Assembly (NCBI GenBank): GCA_963620035.1
Contig: CAVEXN010000018.1
Location: 1 to 47,908 of the forward strand
DNA length: 47,908 nt
DNA from: F23-D06 sp963620035
GTDB taxonomy: Bacteria > Bacteroidota > Bacteroidia > Bacteroidales > WCHB1-69
Direction: 5' to 3'
This document shows positions 7,954-16,285 of the stretch, piece after piece. Each line of letters opens with the position of its first letter. Positions within the stretch are counted from its first letter, which is position 1. A program made the translations under genes and the position numbers. The notes beneath the pieces were generated by a model. That model was given only the letters and a program-made list of their open reading frames with translations. It ran no database searches and had not been told where the DNA came from.

Positions 7954-8508
7954 ATGGTCATCGAAGAACTCAAACAATCCGAAGCTTTGCTGGAAGGTCA
8001 TTTCCTTTTGTCTTCCGGACGGCACAGCGACCGCTACTGTCAGTGTGCCAAACTTTTGCAATATCCAGAACGTGCCCGGAAAGTCATTTCCGTCATTGCC
8101 GAGCAAGTGCGGGAACTGCCCGTTGACATAGTCGTAGGGCCCGCCATGGGAGGCATCATCGTGGCATACGAATTGGGGCGGCAGCTCGGCGTCCCCGCCA
8201 TTTTCACCGAAAGGGTTGACAACAAAATGACGCTCCGCAGGGGGTTCGAAGTGAAGCCCGGGCAGAAGTTGCTCATCTCCGAAGATGTGGTGACAACGGG
8301 CAAGTCGTCGCTGGAAACCATCGAAGTGCTGAAATCCTTCGGGGCTGAAGTCATCGGCATCGCCTGCATCGTGGACCGCAGTTCGGGCGGCTTCCCCTAC
8401 CCCGTCTACAGCGCCACGAAGCTCGACATCCAAAGTTGGGAAGCTGACGACTGTCCCTTGTGCAGGCAAGGTCTTCCTTTCGTGAAACCGGGCAGCAGGA
8501 AGTTCTGA
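7954..8508 (+). CDS. pyrE: orotate phosphoribosyltransferase
   Basis: Converts orotate and PRPP to OMP in pyrimidine synthesis. The ATG at 7954 gives 184 residues; a longer in-frame start at 7897 would begin upstream of the promoter and is rejected. Visible features: SSGRHSDRYCQCAKLL near the N-terminus, VVGPAMGGIIVAYELG, the flexible loop with basic residues (NKMTLRRGF) and the PRPP-binding loop LLISEDVVTTGKSS near residues 107-120 with Glu110-Asp111. The C-terminal CPLCRQG pair of cysteines is common in family members. A stem-loop spans the stop codon. It is divergent from dnaN. Confidence 0.95.
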   Translation: MVIEELKQSEALLEGHFLLSSGRHSDRYCQCAKLLQYPERARKVISVIAEQVRELPVDIVVGPAMGGIIVAYELGRQLGVPAIFTERVDNKMTLRRGFEVKPGQKLLISEDVVTTGKSSLETIEVLKSFGAEVIGIACIVDRSSGGFPYPVYSATKLDIQSWEADDCPLCRQGLPFVKPGSRKF

Positions 8509-8516
8509 CTTCCTGC
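8495..8516 (+). terminator. hairpin spanning the pyrE stop codon
   Basis: GCAGGAAGT (8495-8503) and ACTTCCTGC (8508-8516) form a perfect 9-bp stem with a TCTG loop, extended outward by CCGG pairing after a small bulge. The pyrE TGA (8506-8508) lies at the loop and right arm. There is no U-tract, so it may protect the 3' end or act as a weak terminator before the atpH promoter. Confidence 0.4.
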
Positions 8517-8585
8517 CGGCGTCCATGCCTGCAAGCGTCCCAAAAAAACGTTTGCCTTGAAGTGCCGGACGTGTGACTTTTTTTA

Positions 8586-8593
8586 TACTTTTG
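8586..8593 (+). promoter_or_regulatory. -7 box (TACTTTTG) for atpHAG
   Basis: TACTTTTG lies 25 bases upstream of the atpH ATG and fits TAnnTTTG. Candidate -33 sequences (TTTG 8551-8554, TTG 8557-8559) are farther away than usual. The box argues that atpHAG is transcribed independently of pyrE. Confidence 0.5.
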
Positions 8594-8618
8594 CCGACTT
8601 AATACTCAAAAGCGCTTC

Positions 8619-9176
8619 ATGAAAAACCCGAGATTATCAAACCGATATGCGAAAGCCCTCTTCGACTTCGCCGCAGAGAAAGGGGAAATCGAGACTGTCT
8701 GCCAAGACCTTTCCCTTATCCGGAAATCATTGAAAGAAAGTGCCGAACTGCACATTTTCCTCAACAGCCCTGTCATTGCGCCCGCCACGAAGCACGTCAT
8801 ATTCTCAAATATCTTCCGCAACAGCATCGGCAGCATCACGTTCATCTTCCTCGACATCATCATCAGGAAGAAACGCGAACCTGCCTTGGCGGACATCTGC
8901 GACGAGTTTCTCAACTTCTACAACGAGCACCATCACATCAAAGTAGCCACCTTGACTTCGGCGGTACCGCTCAACAAAGCGCTGGTGGAGCAGATCCGCG
9001 GGATTCTTGCCTCCAAGACCGGATACGACATCAGGATTCAAGAGGTCACACGTCCGGAAATCATCGGCGGCTTCCGCATCAAGATGGGCGACAATTATCT
9101 GGATGCCAGTGTGATTTCAAAAATCAACCGGCTACGTCAGGACTTTGCGCACAACATGTACCAAGTGAACTTTTAA
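8619..9176 (+). CDS. atpH: ATP synthase F1 delta subunit
   Basis: Peripheral-stalk subunit that joins F1 (alpha subunits) to the b subunit of Fo. 185 residues, typical length. The N-terminal helical domain begins with NRYAKALFDFAAEKG, the family signature, and the C-terminal domain contains IGGFRIKMGDNYLDASV, equivalent to the conserved GG-i-i-g-d-v-iD-Sv motif. It is the first gene of an atpH-atpA-atpG block, 54 bases before atpA. Genes for the other subunits (beta, epsilon, a, b, c) do not adjoin it; pyrE is upstream instead. Confidence 0.95.
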   Translation: MKNPRLSNRYAKALFDFAAEKGEIETVCQDLSLIRKSLKESAELHIFLNSPVIAPATKHVIFSNIFRNSIGSITFIFLDIIIRKKREPALADICDEFLNFYNEHHHIKVATLTSAVPLNKALVEQIRGILASKTGYDIRIQEVTRPEIIGGFRIKMGDNYLDASVISKINRLRQDFAHNMYQVNF

Positions 9177-9230
9177 TGCCAATTGAATCAACCACATTCT
9201 AAATCAACACTAAAACACTAATAGAATAAT

Positions 9231-10826
9231 ATGTCAGAAATAAAACCATCAGAAGTAACCTCCATCCTGCGCGAACAGTTGCAGAATTTCGATCTCAAGA
9301 CCGAAATGGATGAAACCGGCACGGTTCTGCTTGTCGGCGACGGGATTGCCCGCGTCTACGGACTGCAGAATGTCCGTTCCGGCGAACTGGTCACCTTTGA
9401 GACGCAGTCCGGCAGCAGTTCCGTCACCGGCATTGCCCTCAACCTGGAGGAAGACAACGTTGGAGTTGTGCTGCTTGGCGACTCCAAGAGCCTGAACGAG
9501 GGCGACCTCTGCAAGAGGACGGGGCGTATCGCTTCCATCCGCGTCGGCGAGGGGCTGTTAGGGCGCGTCATCAACACGCTCGGCGAGCCCATTGACGGCA
9601 AAGGTCCCATCGAGGGCACACTCTACGAAATGCCCATCGAGCGCAAGGCTCCGGGCGTCATCTTCAGACAACCGGTCAAAGAACCCCTGCAGACGGGCAT
9701 CAAGGCCGTTGACGCCATGATTCCGATCGGGCGCGGCCAACGCGAACTGATCATCGGCGACCGCCAGACCGGGAAAACGGCCATAGCCATCGACACCATC
9801 ATCAACCAAAAAGAGTTCTACGAAAAAGGCGAACCCGTTTATTGCATCTATGTTGCCGTTGGACAGAAAGGCTCTTCCGTAGCCGCCCTGGTGAAGACCT
9901 TGACAGAAAGGGGCGCCATGCCGTACACGACAGTCGTGACCGCTACCGCCTCGGATGCCGCCGCCATGCAGTTCTACGCTCCTTTCGCCGGCGCCGCCAT
10001 CGGCGAGTATTTCCGCGACACCGGACGCAGCGCGCTCATCATCTACGACGACCTCTCCAAACAGGCCGTGGCCTACCGTGAAGTCTCGCTGCTGCTGCGC
10101 CGCCCGCCCGGACGTGAAGCATACCCCGGCGACGTGTTCTACCTCCACTCCAGACTGCTGGAAAGAGCCGCCAAAATCATCGACTCTGACGAAATCGCCG
10201 CACAGATGAACGACCTTCCCGAAGTGCTGAAGCCTTTAGTCAAAGGCGGCGGTTCACTCACGGCACTTCCGATCATCGAAACACAGGCCGGCGACGTGTC
10301 CGCCTATATACCCACCAACGTGATTTCCATCACCGACGGACAGATATTCCTGGAGACTTCCCTGTTCAACGCCGGCATCCGCCCAGCCATCAACGTGGGG
10401 ATCTCCGTGTCCCGCGTCGGTGGAAACGCCCAAATCAAGTCGATGAAGAAAGTGGCCGGCACGCTGAAACTCGACCAGGCCCAGTACCGCGAGATGGAAT
10501 CTTTCGCCAAATTCGGTTCAGACGTGGATGCCGCAACCCGATTCGTGTTGGACAAAGGCGCACGCAACGTGGAACTGCTCAAACAGCCGCAATATACGCC
10601 TTACAAGGTTGAAGAACAGATTGCCGTCATATTCTGCGGCTCCAAAGGACTGCTCCAAAAAATCGCACTTGGCGACATCCGCAATTTCGAGACAACGTTC
10701 ATACATTATATGCATGGACATTGTCAAGACTTGCTCGACACGCTCAAAGCCGGAAAGATTGACGACGCCATCACCGCTAAATTGGAAGAAGCCTGCAAGG
10801 AAGTGGCCAAACAATTTGAAAAATAG
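9231..10826 (+). CDS. atpA: ATP synthase F1 alpha subunit
   Basis: Non-catalytic nucleotide-binding subunit of the F1 hexamer, 531 residues. Walker A is GDRQTGKT at residues 176-183. Other signatures: VGDGIARVYGL near the N-terminus, ALIIYDDLSKQAVAYR (Walker B region) and LLRRPPGREAYPGDVFYLHSRLLERAA, which is diagnostic of alpha. The N-terminal residues IKPSEVTSILREQL, which contact the delta subunit, are present. The ATG at 9231 gives the family start. atpG follows after 2 bases, so the two are translationally linked. I saw no frame disruption. Confidence 0.98.
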   Translation: MSEIKPSEVTSILREQLQNFDLKTEMDETGTVLLVGDGIARVYGLQNVRSGELVTFETQSGSSSVTGIALNLEEDNVGVVLLGDSKSLNEGDLCKRTGRIASIRVGEGLLGRVINTLGEPIDGKGPIEGTLYEMPIERKAPGVIFRQPVKEPLQTGIKAVDAMIPIGRGQRELIIGDRQTGKTAIAIDTIINQKEFYEKGEPVYCIYVAVGQKGSSVAALVKTLTERGAMPYTTVVTATASDAAAMQFYAPFAGAAIGEYFRDTGRSALIIYDDLSKQAVAYREVSLLLRRPPGREAYPGDVFYLHSRLLERAAKIIDSDEIAAQMNDLPEVLKPLVKGGGSLTALPIIETQAGDVSAYIPTNVISITDGQIFLETSLFNAGIRPAINVGISVSRVGGNAQIKSMKKVAGTLKLDQAQYREMESFAKFGSDVDAATRFVLDKGARNVELLKQPQYTPYKVEEQIAVIFCGSKGLLQKIALGDIRNFETTFIHYMHGHCQDLLDTLKAGKIDDAITAKLEEACKEVAKQFEK

Positions 10827-10828
10827 AT

Positions 10829-11710
10829 ATGGGTAACCTTAAAGAAATACGTACTCGCATCAGTTCCATAGAATCGACCCAGAAGATCACAAGTTCTATG
10901 AAACTGGTATCGGCAGCCAAGTTGAGACGCGCACAGACTTCTATTCAGTTCCTGCGCCCATACGCCGAAAAGATGAACGAACTTATGCACGACCTGTCCG
11001 GATCGGCTGAAACACTGGTCAACACCCCGCTGTTCGAAAAAAGGACTCACGAGAAAATCGTCATTCTGGTCATCACCTCAAACAAAGGACTGTGTGGCGC
11101 ATTCAACGCCAACATCGTGAAAACGGTGACCCGTCTAGTCGAGAACCGTTATGCTGACCAGCACAAGAACGGAGATGTCCGCCTTATCTGCATCGGAAAG
11201 AAGGGAAACGAACAACTCGGCAAGCACTTCCCGGTCATCCAATACCACGAATCACTGCTCGACAACCCTGACTTCACCGAAGTCTCCAATATCGGCGACT
11301 TCCTCATCAAGGGATTCCTCGAGCACGACATCGACAAAGTCGACATCGTTTACAACCAATTCCTCAATGCCGCCACCCAACGTATTACTGTCGAGGATTT
11401 TCTCCCCGTCGAGACCCCCGAAACGGGAGAAGAGACTGCCGGCGCCTCCTTGGACTACATCATAGAGCCGTCGCCTGAAGTCTTGCTCACCGAACTTGTT
11501 CCCAAAATTCTGAAGACGCAACTTTACAAGGCGCTCTGCGACTCTGTCGCTTCAGAGCATGGCGCCCGTATGATCTCCATGACAAAAGCTTCCGACAATG
11601 CTACGGAAATCCTCCACGACCTGCGTCTGAAATACAACAATGCCCGCCAGTCGTCCATCACGAACGAACTCATCGAAATCGTGAGCGGAGCCGAAGCCCT
11701 CAAAGGGTGA
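10829..11710 (+). CDS. atpG: ATP synthase F1 gamma subunit
   Basis: Rotor shaft of F1. 293 residues. The N-terminal helix MGNLKEIRTRISSIESTQKITSSMKLVSAAKLRRAQ region and the C-terminal helix MISMTKASDNATEIL...YN-ARQSSIT-EL-EIVSGAEAL are the paired coiled-coil segments of the family, and the central ITSNKGLCGAFN motif is present. The gene starts 2 bases after the atpA stop. An intrinsic terminator 32 bases downstream closes the block, so atpG is the last gene of this unit. Confidence 0.97.
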   Translation: MGNLKEIRTRISSIESTQKITSSMKLVSAAKLRRAQTSIQFLRPYAEKMNELMHDLSGSAETLVNTPLFEKRTHEKIVILVITSNKGLCGAFNANIVKTVTRLVENRYADQHKNGDVRLICIGKKGNEQLGKHFPVIQYHESLLDNPDFTEVSNIGDFLIKGFLEHDIDKVDIVYNQFLNAATQRITVEDFLPVETPETGEETAGASLDYIIEPSPEVLLTELVPKILKTQLYKALCDSVASEHGARMISMTKASDNATEILHDLRLKYNNARQSSITNELIEIVSGAEALKG

Positions 11711-11741
11711 CAACGGCAATACGACATCGTCTGCTTTATAC

Positions 11742-11777
11742 AAACGGTTGCCACTTCTTTGGCAACCGTTTTTTTTC
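11742..11777 (+). terminator. intrinsic terminator after atpG
   Basis: A 12-bp perfect stem (AAACGGTTGCCA at 11742-11753 with its complement at 11760-11771), a 6-base loop and a run of T ending at 11777. It lies 32 bases after the atpG stop and separates the ATP synthase block from the exported proteins downstream. Confidence 0.9.
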
Positions 11778-11853
11778 GCATATTCCATGCTGAAACATAA
11801 TAAAACATACGCAGTTTCCGTTATTAAGTCAACTATGAAAAAACAAACCGCAG

Positions 11854-12627
11854 ATGAAAACAAAATGCGCCTTATTTGCGTGCCTCCTGCTTATGCTATG
11901 TGCCCCGACGGAATGCAAAAGCCAGACGAAAGAATCCGTCTTCTCCCAAATTCACCTCTTCCGCGATTTCGCCGCCGCGCGAACCGCAACACCGAAAACC
12001 ATAATCGACCTGACCTTTCGCAACGATTTCGGGACAAAGGAGTTGATGCTCAAAGACCTCGCTTTCTCTTGGCATAAAAACCGAAACTGTCTGCTTGTCT
12101 CGGCAAGCCATTACGGATATAAGCACTTCGGCACATTTTCAGCCGGCGTAGGTTACGGCAGGGCGTTCGGCAACAAGTTCTCCGTGGCAATGCGAGTGTT
12201 CTATCTGCTGCAACATGCCACACATTACAAAAGCCTCCATTCGGTAACCATTGACCTCTCCTCCTATTGGCAGATCACGCCTGCCACAAGTCTTGCCATC
12301 CTGATATACAACCCCATCGGGATGCATTACGGCATCGTCGGCAACGAACTCATACCCATGACCTTTTCGGTGCAACTGCACTATATGCCGACCGCCCGTC
12401 TTGCCGGCATCTTGTCAACGAACTTAACCGTCCCCGGCAAATTCAACATCCGTTTCGGTCTTGCATGTTTTGCCTCGCCGCATGTTTATCTCAACGGATA
12501 CTGCGACCTAGCGCAATGCCGCATCGAGCTGCACGTGCCATGGCGCAACCTCGTTTTCAGTCTTGGCGCCGCCTGGTACTACAACACGGGATTCTCTCCG
12601 CAAGGCTTCCTCTATTATTCTACCTAG
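11854..12627 (+). CDS. exported beta-rich protein, unknown function
   Basis: 257 residues that I cannot assign to a named family. Residues 1-24 form a signal peptide (hydrophobic CALFACLLLMLCAP, cleavage likely near CKSQ). The mature part has alternating short beta-like segments rich in Tyr, Phe, Ser and Gly, and ends in a run that finishes with aromatic residues, as in small outer-membrane barrels. It is followed 15 bases later by the HhH/barrel protein, suggesting the two act together at the outer membrane. The ATG at 11854 is chosen because it starts the signal peptide directly. No promoter box was found between the terminator and the start. Confidence 0.7.
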   Translation: MKTKCALFACLLLMLCAPTECKSQTKESVFSQIHLFRDFAAARTATPKTIIDLTFRNDFGTKELMLKDLAFSWHKNRNCLLVSASHYGYKHFGTFSAGVGYGRAFGNKFSVAMRVFYLLQHATHYKSLHSVTIDLSSYWQITPATSLAILIYNPIGMHYGIVGNELIPMTFSVQLHYMPTARLAGILSTNLTVPGKFNIRFGLACFASPHVYLNGYCDLAQCRIELHVPWRNLVFSLGAAWYYNTGFSPQGFLYYST

Positions 12628-12642
12628 CCCCATCGCACAACC

Positions 12643-14541
12643 ATGAAAACAAGAACTCACTTCTTTGCCCTGCTCGCCCTGCTCTTTCAACTCTTTGCGG
12701 CTGAAGGCCAGACAGACAGTGTCTATGCGGCTGACCGTTATACTGACGAACTTGAAAACGTACTCGGAAATGCGAACATTGCTGAAGCCGACCTTTTGGA
12801 AGAACTGGCGGAAAGAATGACAGATAACAAACATTCCAGCATCAACCTCAACGATTTAGATTATGAAACGGCTGTTCGCTTGTTGCAACTGACCGACTAT
12901 CAATACTACCAATTGCAGCTTTACATCGAAAAGTACGGTGCGTTATGCACCATTTACGAACTGATGGTCATTGACGGGTTCTCGGAGGAGGACTTCAAGC
13001 GGATCCGGCGAAGAGCAGTGGTATTGCCTGCCGAACAGCGTCTGCAATTTTTCAAGAGTTTTTTCAGGAAAAGCAGCACACAACTGCTGTTGCGTTACCG
13101 GCAGCCGCTTTTAAGCCAAACAACCGACGCAAACGTAACAGATCCGCTCGACAACCTATATTGTTATGGCACATTCAGCACGCAAAACCGGCTTACGTTC
13201 AAGTTCCTGCGCTGTGCTGACAGCTACGGCTCGAAGGCGAAAGCAGGGTTCTTCTCCGGGTCGCTAAGTGTCGGACCCGTCGGCATAATGAAAATGTTGG
13301 CGGCCGGTGACTTCAAGGTGAATTTCGGGCAAGGTCTTGTTGCGAGTTCATCTTTCATTTCGGGGCGAGGTGGCGCCATCGACCTCATCAGGCGTTTCGG
13401 CAGCGGCATCTTGGCGACGGCTTCGTCAAGCCAAAGCACATTCGTTCGGGGGTGTGCCCTTACAATGGGCAACACCGCCCTATCCGGCAGTCTCTTTGCC
13501 GGACATGTGAACAGCAGCACACAAAACTGTGCAGGTTTCAATCTGTCTTGGCGAAAGCCACTCTTCTCTGTAGGTTTGAGTGGGGTCACATTCAACACCG
13601 CCGACATGTCACTGCCGCTGAATGAACGTATCCTGACATCCTTGCGGCCTGAAAAGGTGAACGTTTCTGTTGACTACCACTTGCTTGTGCGCCGCCACGT
13701 GCTTTTCGGAGAGATTGCCGTAACCGGACGTAAAAAGGTATCCCTGATTCAGAACGCGCTCTTCCATCTGACATCATCCTCGAAACTCGCTGTTGTATTG
13801 CGGCACTATGCCAAAGGCAACGACACGCCTTTGGGCAACGCATTCAAAGCGGCTTCGTCCTCTGTAGGAGAAACAGGGATTTACATAGCCGGCCATCATA
13901 TTCTGGGACGTCAAGTGGAGGCGGAACTGTTTTTTGACTATTTCCGGCTCTCAGAAACGAGTTATCGCACCGATGCACCGGTTGCTGCCGCCTTTTTAGG
14001 CGTAACCTTGTTTTATTATCCTTTCCGAAAATGTCAGATTGCATGCAGATACACCCTGACGAACAAACCGGAGAACGGCACAAACAATCTCTATTACAGA
14101 GAGATCCTGGACCGGACACGACACAAACTGCACATACAGTGCAACAGCGAGCCCTGCCGGCATCTTAAAACAAAGACCGTCATAGACTGGCTGATGAATG
14201 TCAACGCCAAAGAAGAGACTCACAGTCAAGGGGTGCTCTTTTATCAAGACATTGCCATAACTCTGACCAGACCTGATCTTGACATAACGTTGCGGTTCGC
14301 CTATTTCGACACCGACAGTTTCGCAGAAAGGCTTTATGCCTACGAGCACAACGTCTATCGCGCGTTTTCATTCGGCACCTACTATGGCAAAGGCATGCGG
14401 GAATACCTGGTATTCAGGTATTCCCGCAGATGGTTCTGCATCTCATTCAGGATTTCGCACACGCTACAGATAGACGGCCCATCAGCACAGGGAGAAAAAA
14501 ACAAGGCTGAACTCACCGGCCAGGTGATGTTCAGCCTATAG
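12643..14541 (+). CDS. exported helix-hairpin-helix protein with C-terminal barrel-like region
   Basis: 632 residues. Residues 1-22 are a signal peptide ending near AAEGQ. Residues about 45-130 contain two helix-hairpin-helix-like units (INLNDLDYETAVRLLQLTDYQ, then IYELMVIDGFSEEDFKRI), similar to the ComEA-type HhH found at the start of a Bacteroidota family of periplasmic or outer-membrane proteins. The remaining 480 residues are rich in beta-strand patterns with Gly/Ser turns and end in a Phe-containing strand (VMFSL), suggesting an outer-membrane barrel. HhH normally binds DNA or acts as a protein module; a DNA-uptake role is only inference. A perfect 14-bp inverted repeat lies near its 3' end (14396-14428). 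Confidence 0.8.
   Translation: MKTRTHFFALLALLFQLFAAEGQTDSVYAADRYTDELENVLGNANIAEADLLEELAERMTDNKHSSINLNDLDYETAVRLLQLTDYQYYQLQLYIEKYGALCTIYELMVIDGFSEEDFKRIRRRAVVLPAEQRLQFFKSFFRKSSTQLLLRYRQPLLSQTTDANVTDPLDNLYCYGTFSTQNRLTFKFLRCADSYGSKAKAGFFSGSLSVGPVGIMKMLAAGDFKVNFGQGLVASSSFISGRGGAIDLIRRFGSGILATASSSQSTFVRGCALTMGNTALSGSLFAGHVNSSTQNCAGFNLSWRKPLFSVGLSGVTFNTADMSLPLNERILTSLRPEKVNVSVDYHLLVRRHVLFGEIAVTGRKKVSLIQNALFHLTSSSKLAVVLRHYAKGNDTPLGNAFKAASSSVGETGIYIAGHHILGRQVEAELFFDYFRLSETSYRTDAPVAAAFLGVTLFYYPFRKCQIACRYTLTNKPENGTNNLYYREILDRTRHKLHIQCNSEPCRHLKTKTVIDWLMNVNAKEETHSQGVLFYQDIAITLTRPDLDITLRFAYFDTDSFAERLYAYEHNVYRAFSFGTYYGKGMREYLVFRYSRRWFCISFRISHTLQIDGPSAQGEKNKAELTGQVMFSL
14396..14428. repeat. perfect 14-bp inverted repeat inside the HhH protein gene
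   Basis: TGCGGGAATACCTG (14396-14409) and its exact complement CAGGTATTCCCGCA (14415-14428) flank a 5-base loop. The sequence is in frame and encodes MREYLVFRYSRR, so the hairpin is embedded in coding sequence near the end of the gene. There is no U-tract. Confidence 0.9.
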
Positions 14542-14620
14542 AGATTCGTGCCCGTCAAGGATATGCGTTTGACTGTTGCACCACGGGAAGGGCATGAAAA
14601 CGAGAACAACCGCAATGTGC

Positions 14621-15412
14621 TTATTTACGGTGCATTCTGTTGTCCATCTCCTGCGCCAGATAGGAGGCCACGTCATCGGCGTAAGTATTCATGCCGAAAC
14701 CGGCATCAAAGCCGAGTTCCTTGGCCAATTCATGCGTAATACGCGGACCGCCGGCGCAGACAATCAGTTTGTCCCTGAGACCTTCAGCCTCAAGCATTTC
14801 AATCAGTTCCGTCATATTCTTGATATGTACATCCTTTTGCGTAACCGTCTGGGAAACGAGCAGCGCATCTGCGTGCATTTCCACCGCCTTGGCTATGAAA
14901 TCTTCATTGGGGACCTGGCTTCCCATATTCAAAGCCTCGAACATCTCGTAACGTTCAATGCCGTAATGACCCGCATAACCTTTCATGTTCATAATGGCAT
15001 CGATGCCGACCGTATGGGCATCCGTTCCTGTACTTGCCCCCACCACGACAATCTTGCGCCCGATGTGCTCGCGTATGAACTGGTCTGTTTCGGCCATCGA
15101 CCATACCGTGGACTCAACCTTCGGAACATGGATAGTAGTATAATCCACCGTGTGGGTACATGAACCATAACAGTTTACAAACGTAAATCCGTCTGTAAGT
15201 TCCTTGTAATAGACCACTTGCGGGTTGTTGAATCCCATCTTTTTCAGCAACTGTTTGGCTGCTTCCACGGCCTCGTCGCCACAAGGCACCGGAAGCGTGA
15301 AACTCAACTGGGTCTTGCCGTCGTTCATCGTGTCACCGTAAGGCTTAACGTGTGTCAAATCTAAAGTCTGATCAAAATCCTTTTGATCCATTGAATACAA
15401 TCCACCACTCAT
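14621..15412 (-). CDS. kamE: lysine 5,6-aminomutase beta subunit
   Basis: B12- and PLP-binding subunit of D-lysine/L-beta-lysine 5,6-aminomutase, which migrates an amino group in clostridial-type lysine fermentation. 263 residues. The N-terminus (GLYSM, then LDLTHVKPYGDTMNDGK) and the centre (VVVGASTGTDAHTVGIDAIM) match characterised KamE closely. His133 of the D-x-H-x-x-G motif is the cobalt ligand and Lys144 forms the PLP Schiff base; both fall at the known numbering. The partner alpha subunit kamD and the other lysine-fermentation genes are not adjacent. The only co-oriented neighbour is the unknown 178-residue protein 58 bases upstream. It converges on the HhH gene. Confidence 0.95.
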   Translation of the reverse strand: MSGGLYSMDQKDFDQTLDLTHVKPYGDTMNDGKTQLSFTLPVPCGDEAVEAAKQLLKKMGFNNPQVVYYKELTDGFTFVNCYGSCTHTVDYTTIHVPKVESTVWSMAETDQFIREHIGRKIVVVGASTGTDAHTVGIDAIMNMKGYAGHYGIERYEMFEALNMGSQVPNEDFIAKAVEMHADALLVSQTVTQKDVHIKNMTELIEMLEAEGLRDKLIVCAGGPRITHELAKELGFDAGFGMNTYADDVASYLAQEMDNRMHRK

Positions 15413-15470
15413 ATTTCTTTGATTATTTCTTTTGTAAATCTATTCATTATCTTTCATATTCCATGAAAAA

Positions 15471-16007
15471 TCATTTCGCACCAACGAAATAATCCTCTTT
15501 ATCTTCAAACAGGACGTTAAAGGAGGTCATACTGCCATATATTCTGGAAATATACTGCTGCAGGTTTACCTTTTCCTCATCTGACAGGGTGTCGTGACTG
15601 TTGATATTCTGTTCAAGCACCCGCAATCGGTCGCGCATCATCACAATTTTATGGAAAAAAACCTCTATGGGCATCTCCTTGGGTTTCAAATCAGGGTTTG
15701 CCGGCTGTAGAATGAGTTTGCCGCCTTGCCATTTCCTGCCGAGTTCCACCTCTTTCTCTATACCGTTGTACTTCTCGAGCAGCTGTTCCAGCACCTGTTC
15801 AAACTCCTTGACGTTGAGTTTCGGAACAGATGCATCTTCTCCGGCGGATTCCATGACTTCAAATTCGGCGTTGGCCTTTGAAAACTCTATTTCGCCGCCT
15901 CGCAAAAAAACCACCTTGTAGGTCAAGGCGTTGTTGCGGCTGATGATACCTTCGCCGTATCTTTCATGCATGATTCGCGTGCCCGCCGAGAGATTGTCTT
16001 TATCCAT
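15471..16007 (-). CDS. unknown protein with Tudor/CarD-like N-terminus
   Basis: 178 residues, no signal peptide or membrane segment. The first 55 residues (G-RIMHERYGEGIISRN, then YKVVFLRGGEIEF) resemble the small Tudor/SH3-like beta-barrel found in CarD and at the C-terminus of PcrA/UvrD helicases. The rest is predicted to be helical with many charged residues and ends in ...LFEDKEDYFVGAK. I do not recognise the full-length family. It is upstream of kamE on the same strand and has its own -7 box at 16133-16140, giving a leader of about 120 bases. A role with kamE is possible from the gene order only. Confidence 0.75.
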   Translation of the reverse strand: MDKDNLSAGTRIMHERYGEGIISRNNALTYKVVFLRGGEIEFSKANAEFEVMESAGEDASVPKLNVKEFEQVLEQLLEKYNGIEKEVELGRKWQGGKLILQPANPDLKPKEMPIEVFFHKIVMMRDRLRVLEQNINSHDTLSDEEKVNLQQYISRIYGSMTSFNVLFEDKEDYFVGAK

Positions 16008-16132
16008 ATCCGTTCTGTTTTAACTTCTGAAAAAAAGCAAAGCCTGTCTTTTAGCCTTGATACGCCCGGCCGCATGAACATTTTTCGGCATCGGCGGAAT
16101 CTTAAGACCCGACTCTGTCTATCAAAAGGCTG

Positions 16133-16140
16133 CAAAGATA
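16133..16140 (-). promoter_or_regulatory. -7 box (TATCTTTG) for the 178-residue protein and kamE
   Basis: The complement reads TATCTTTG. It lies 125 bases upstream of the 16007 start, so the transcript would have a long 5' leader. No TTTG at the right distance was found. The 16141-16253 stretch between the two divergent boxes holds nothing else that I recognise. Confidence 0.5.
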
Positions 16141-16253
16141 GACAAATTTTGACAACAGATGATACCATACTGAATATCACTTTCATAACATCCTATTCTT
16201 CAATACAATAAGCCATATTACAATTTATCGCAGGATTTTCCTCAACGTTTTTT

Positions 16254-16261
16254 TACTTTTG
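16254..16261 (+). promoter_or_regulatory. -7 box (TACTTTTG) for nth
   Basis: TACTTTTG lies 24 bases before the nth ATG at 16286. A nominal upstream in-frame start at 16259 falls inside this box, which is why the later ATG is preferred. Confidence 0.6.
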
Positions 16262-16285
16262 CGCGTTAAAAAGTCCTTTCGTTTA

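Noticed and set aside
11748..12077. 109-codon frame overlapping the atpG terminator and the exported protein
   Set aside because: It begins in the terminator stem and is out of frame with the signal-peptide gene at 11854, which has far better protein features.
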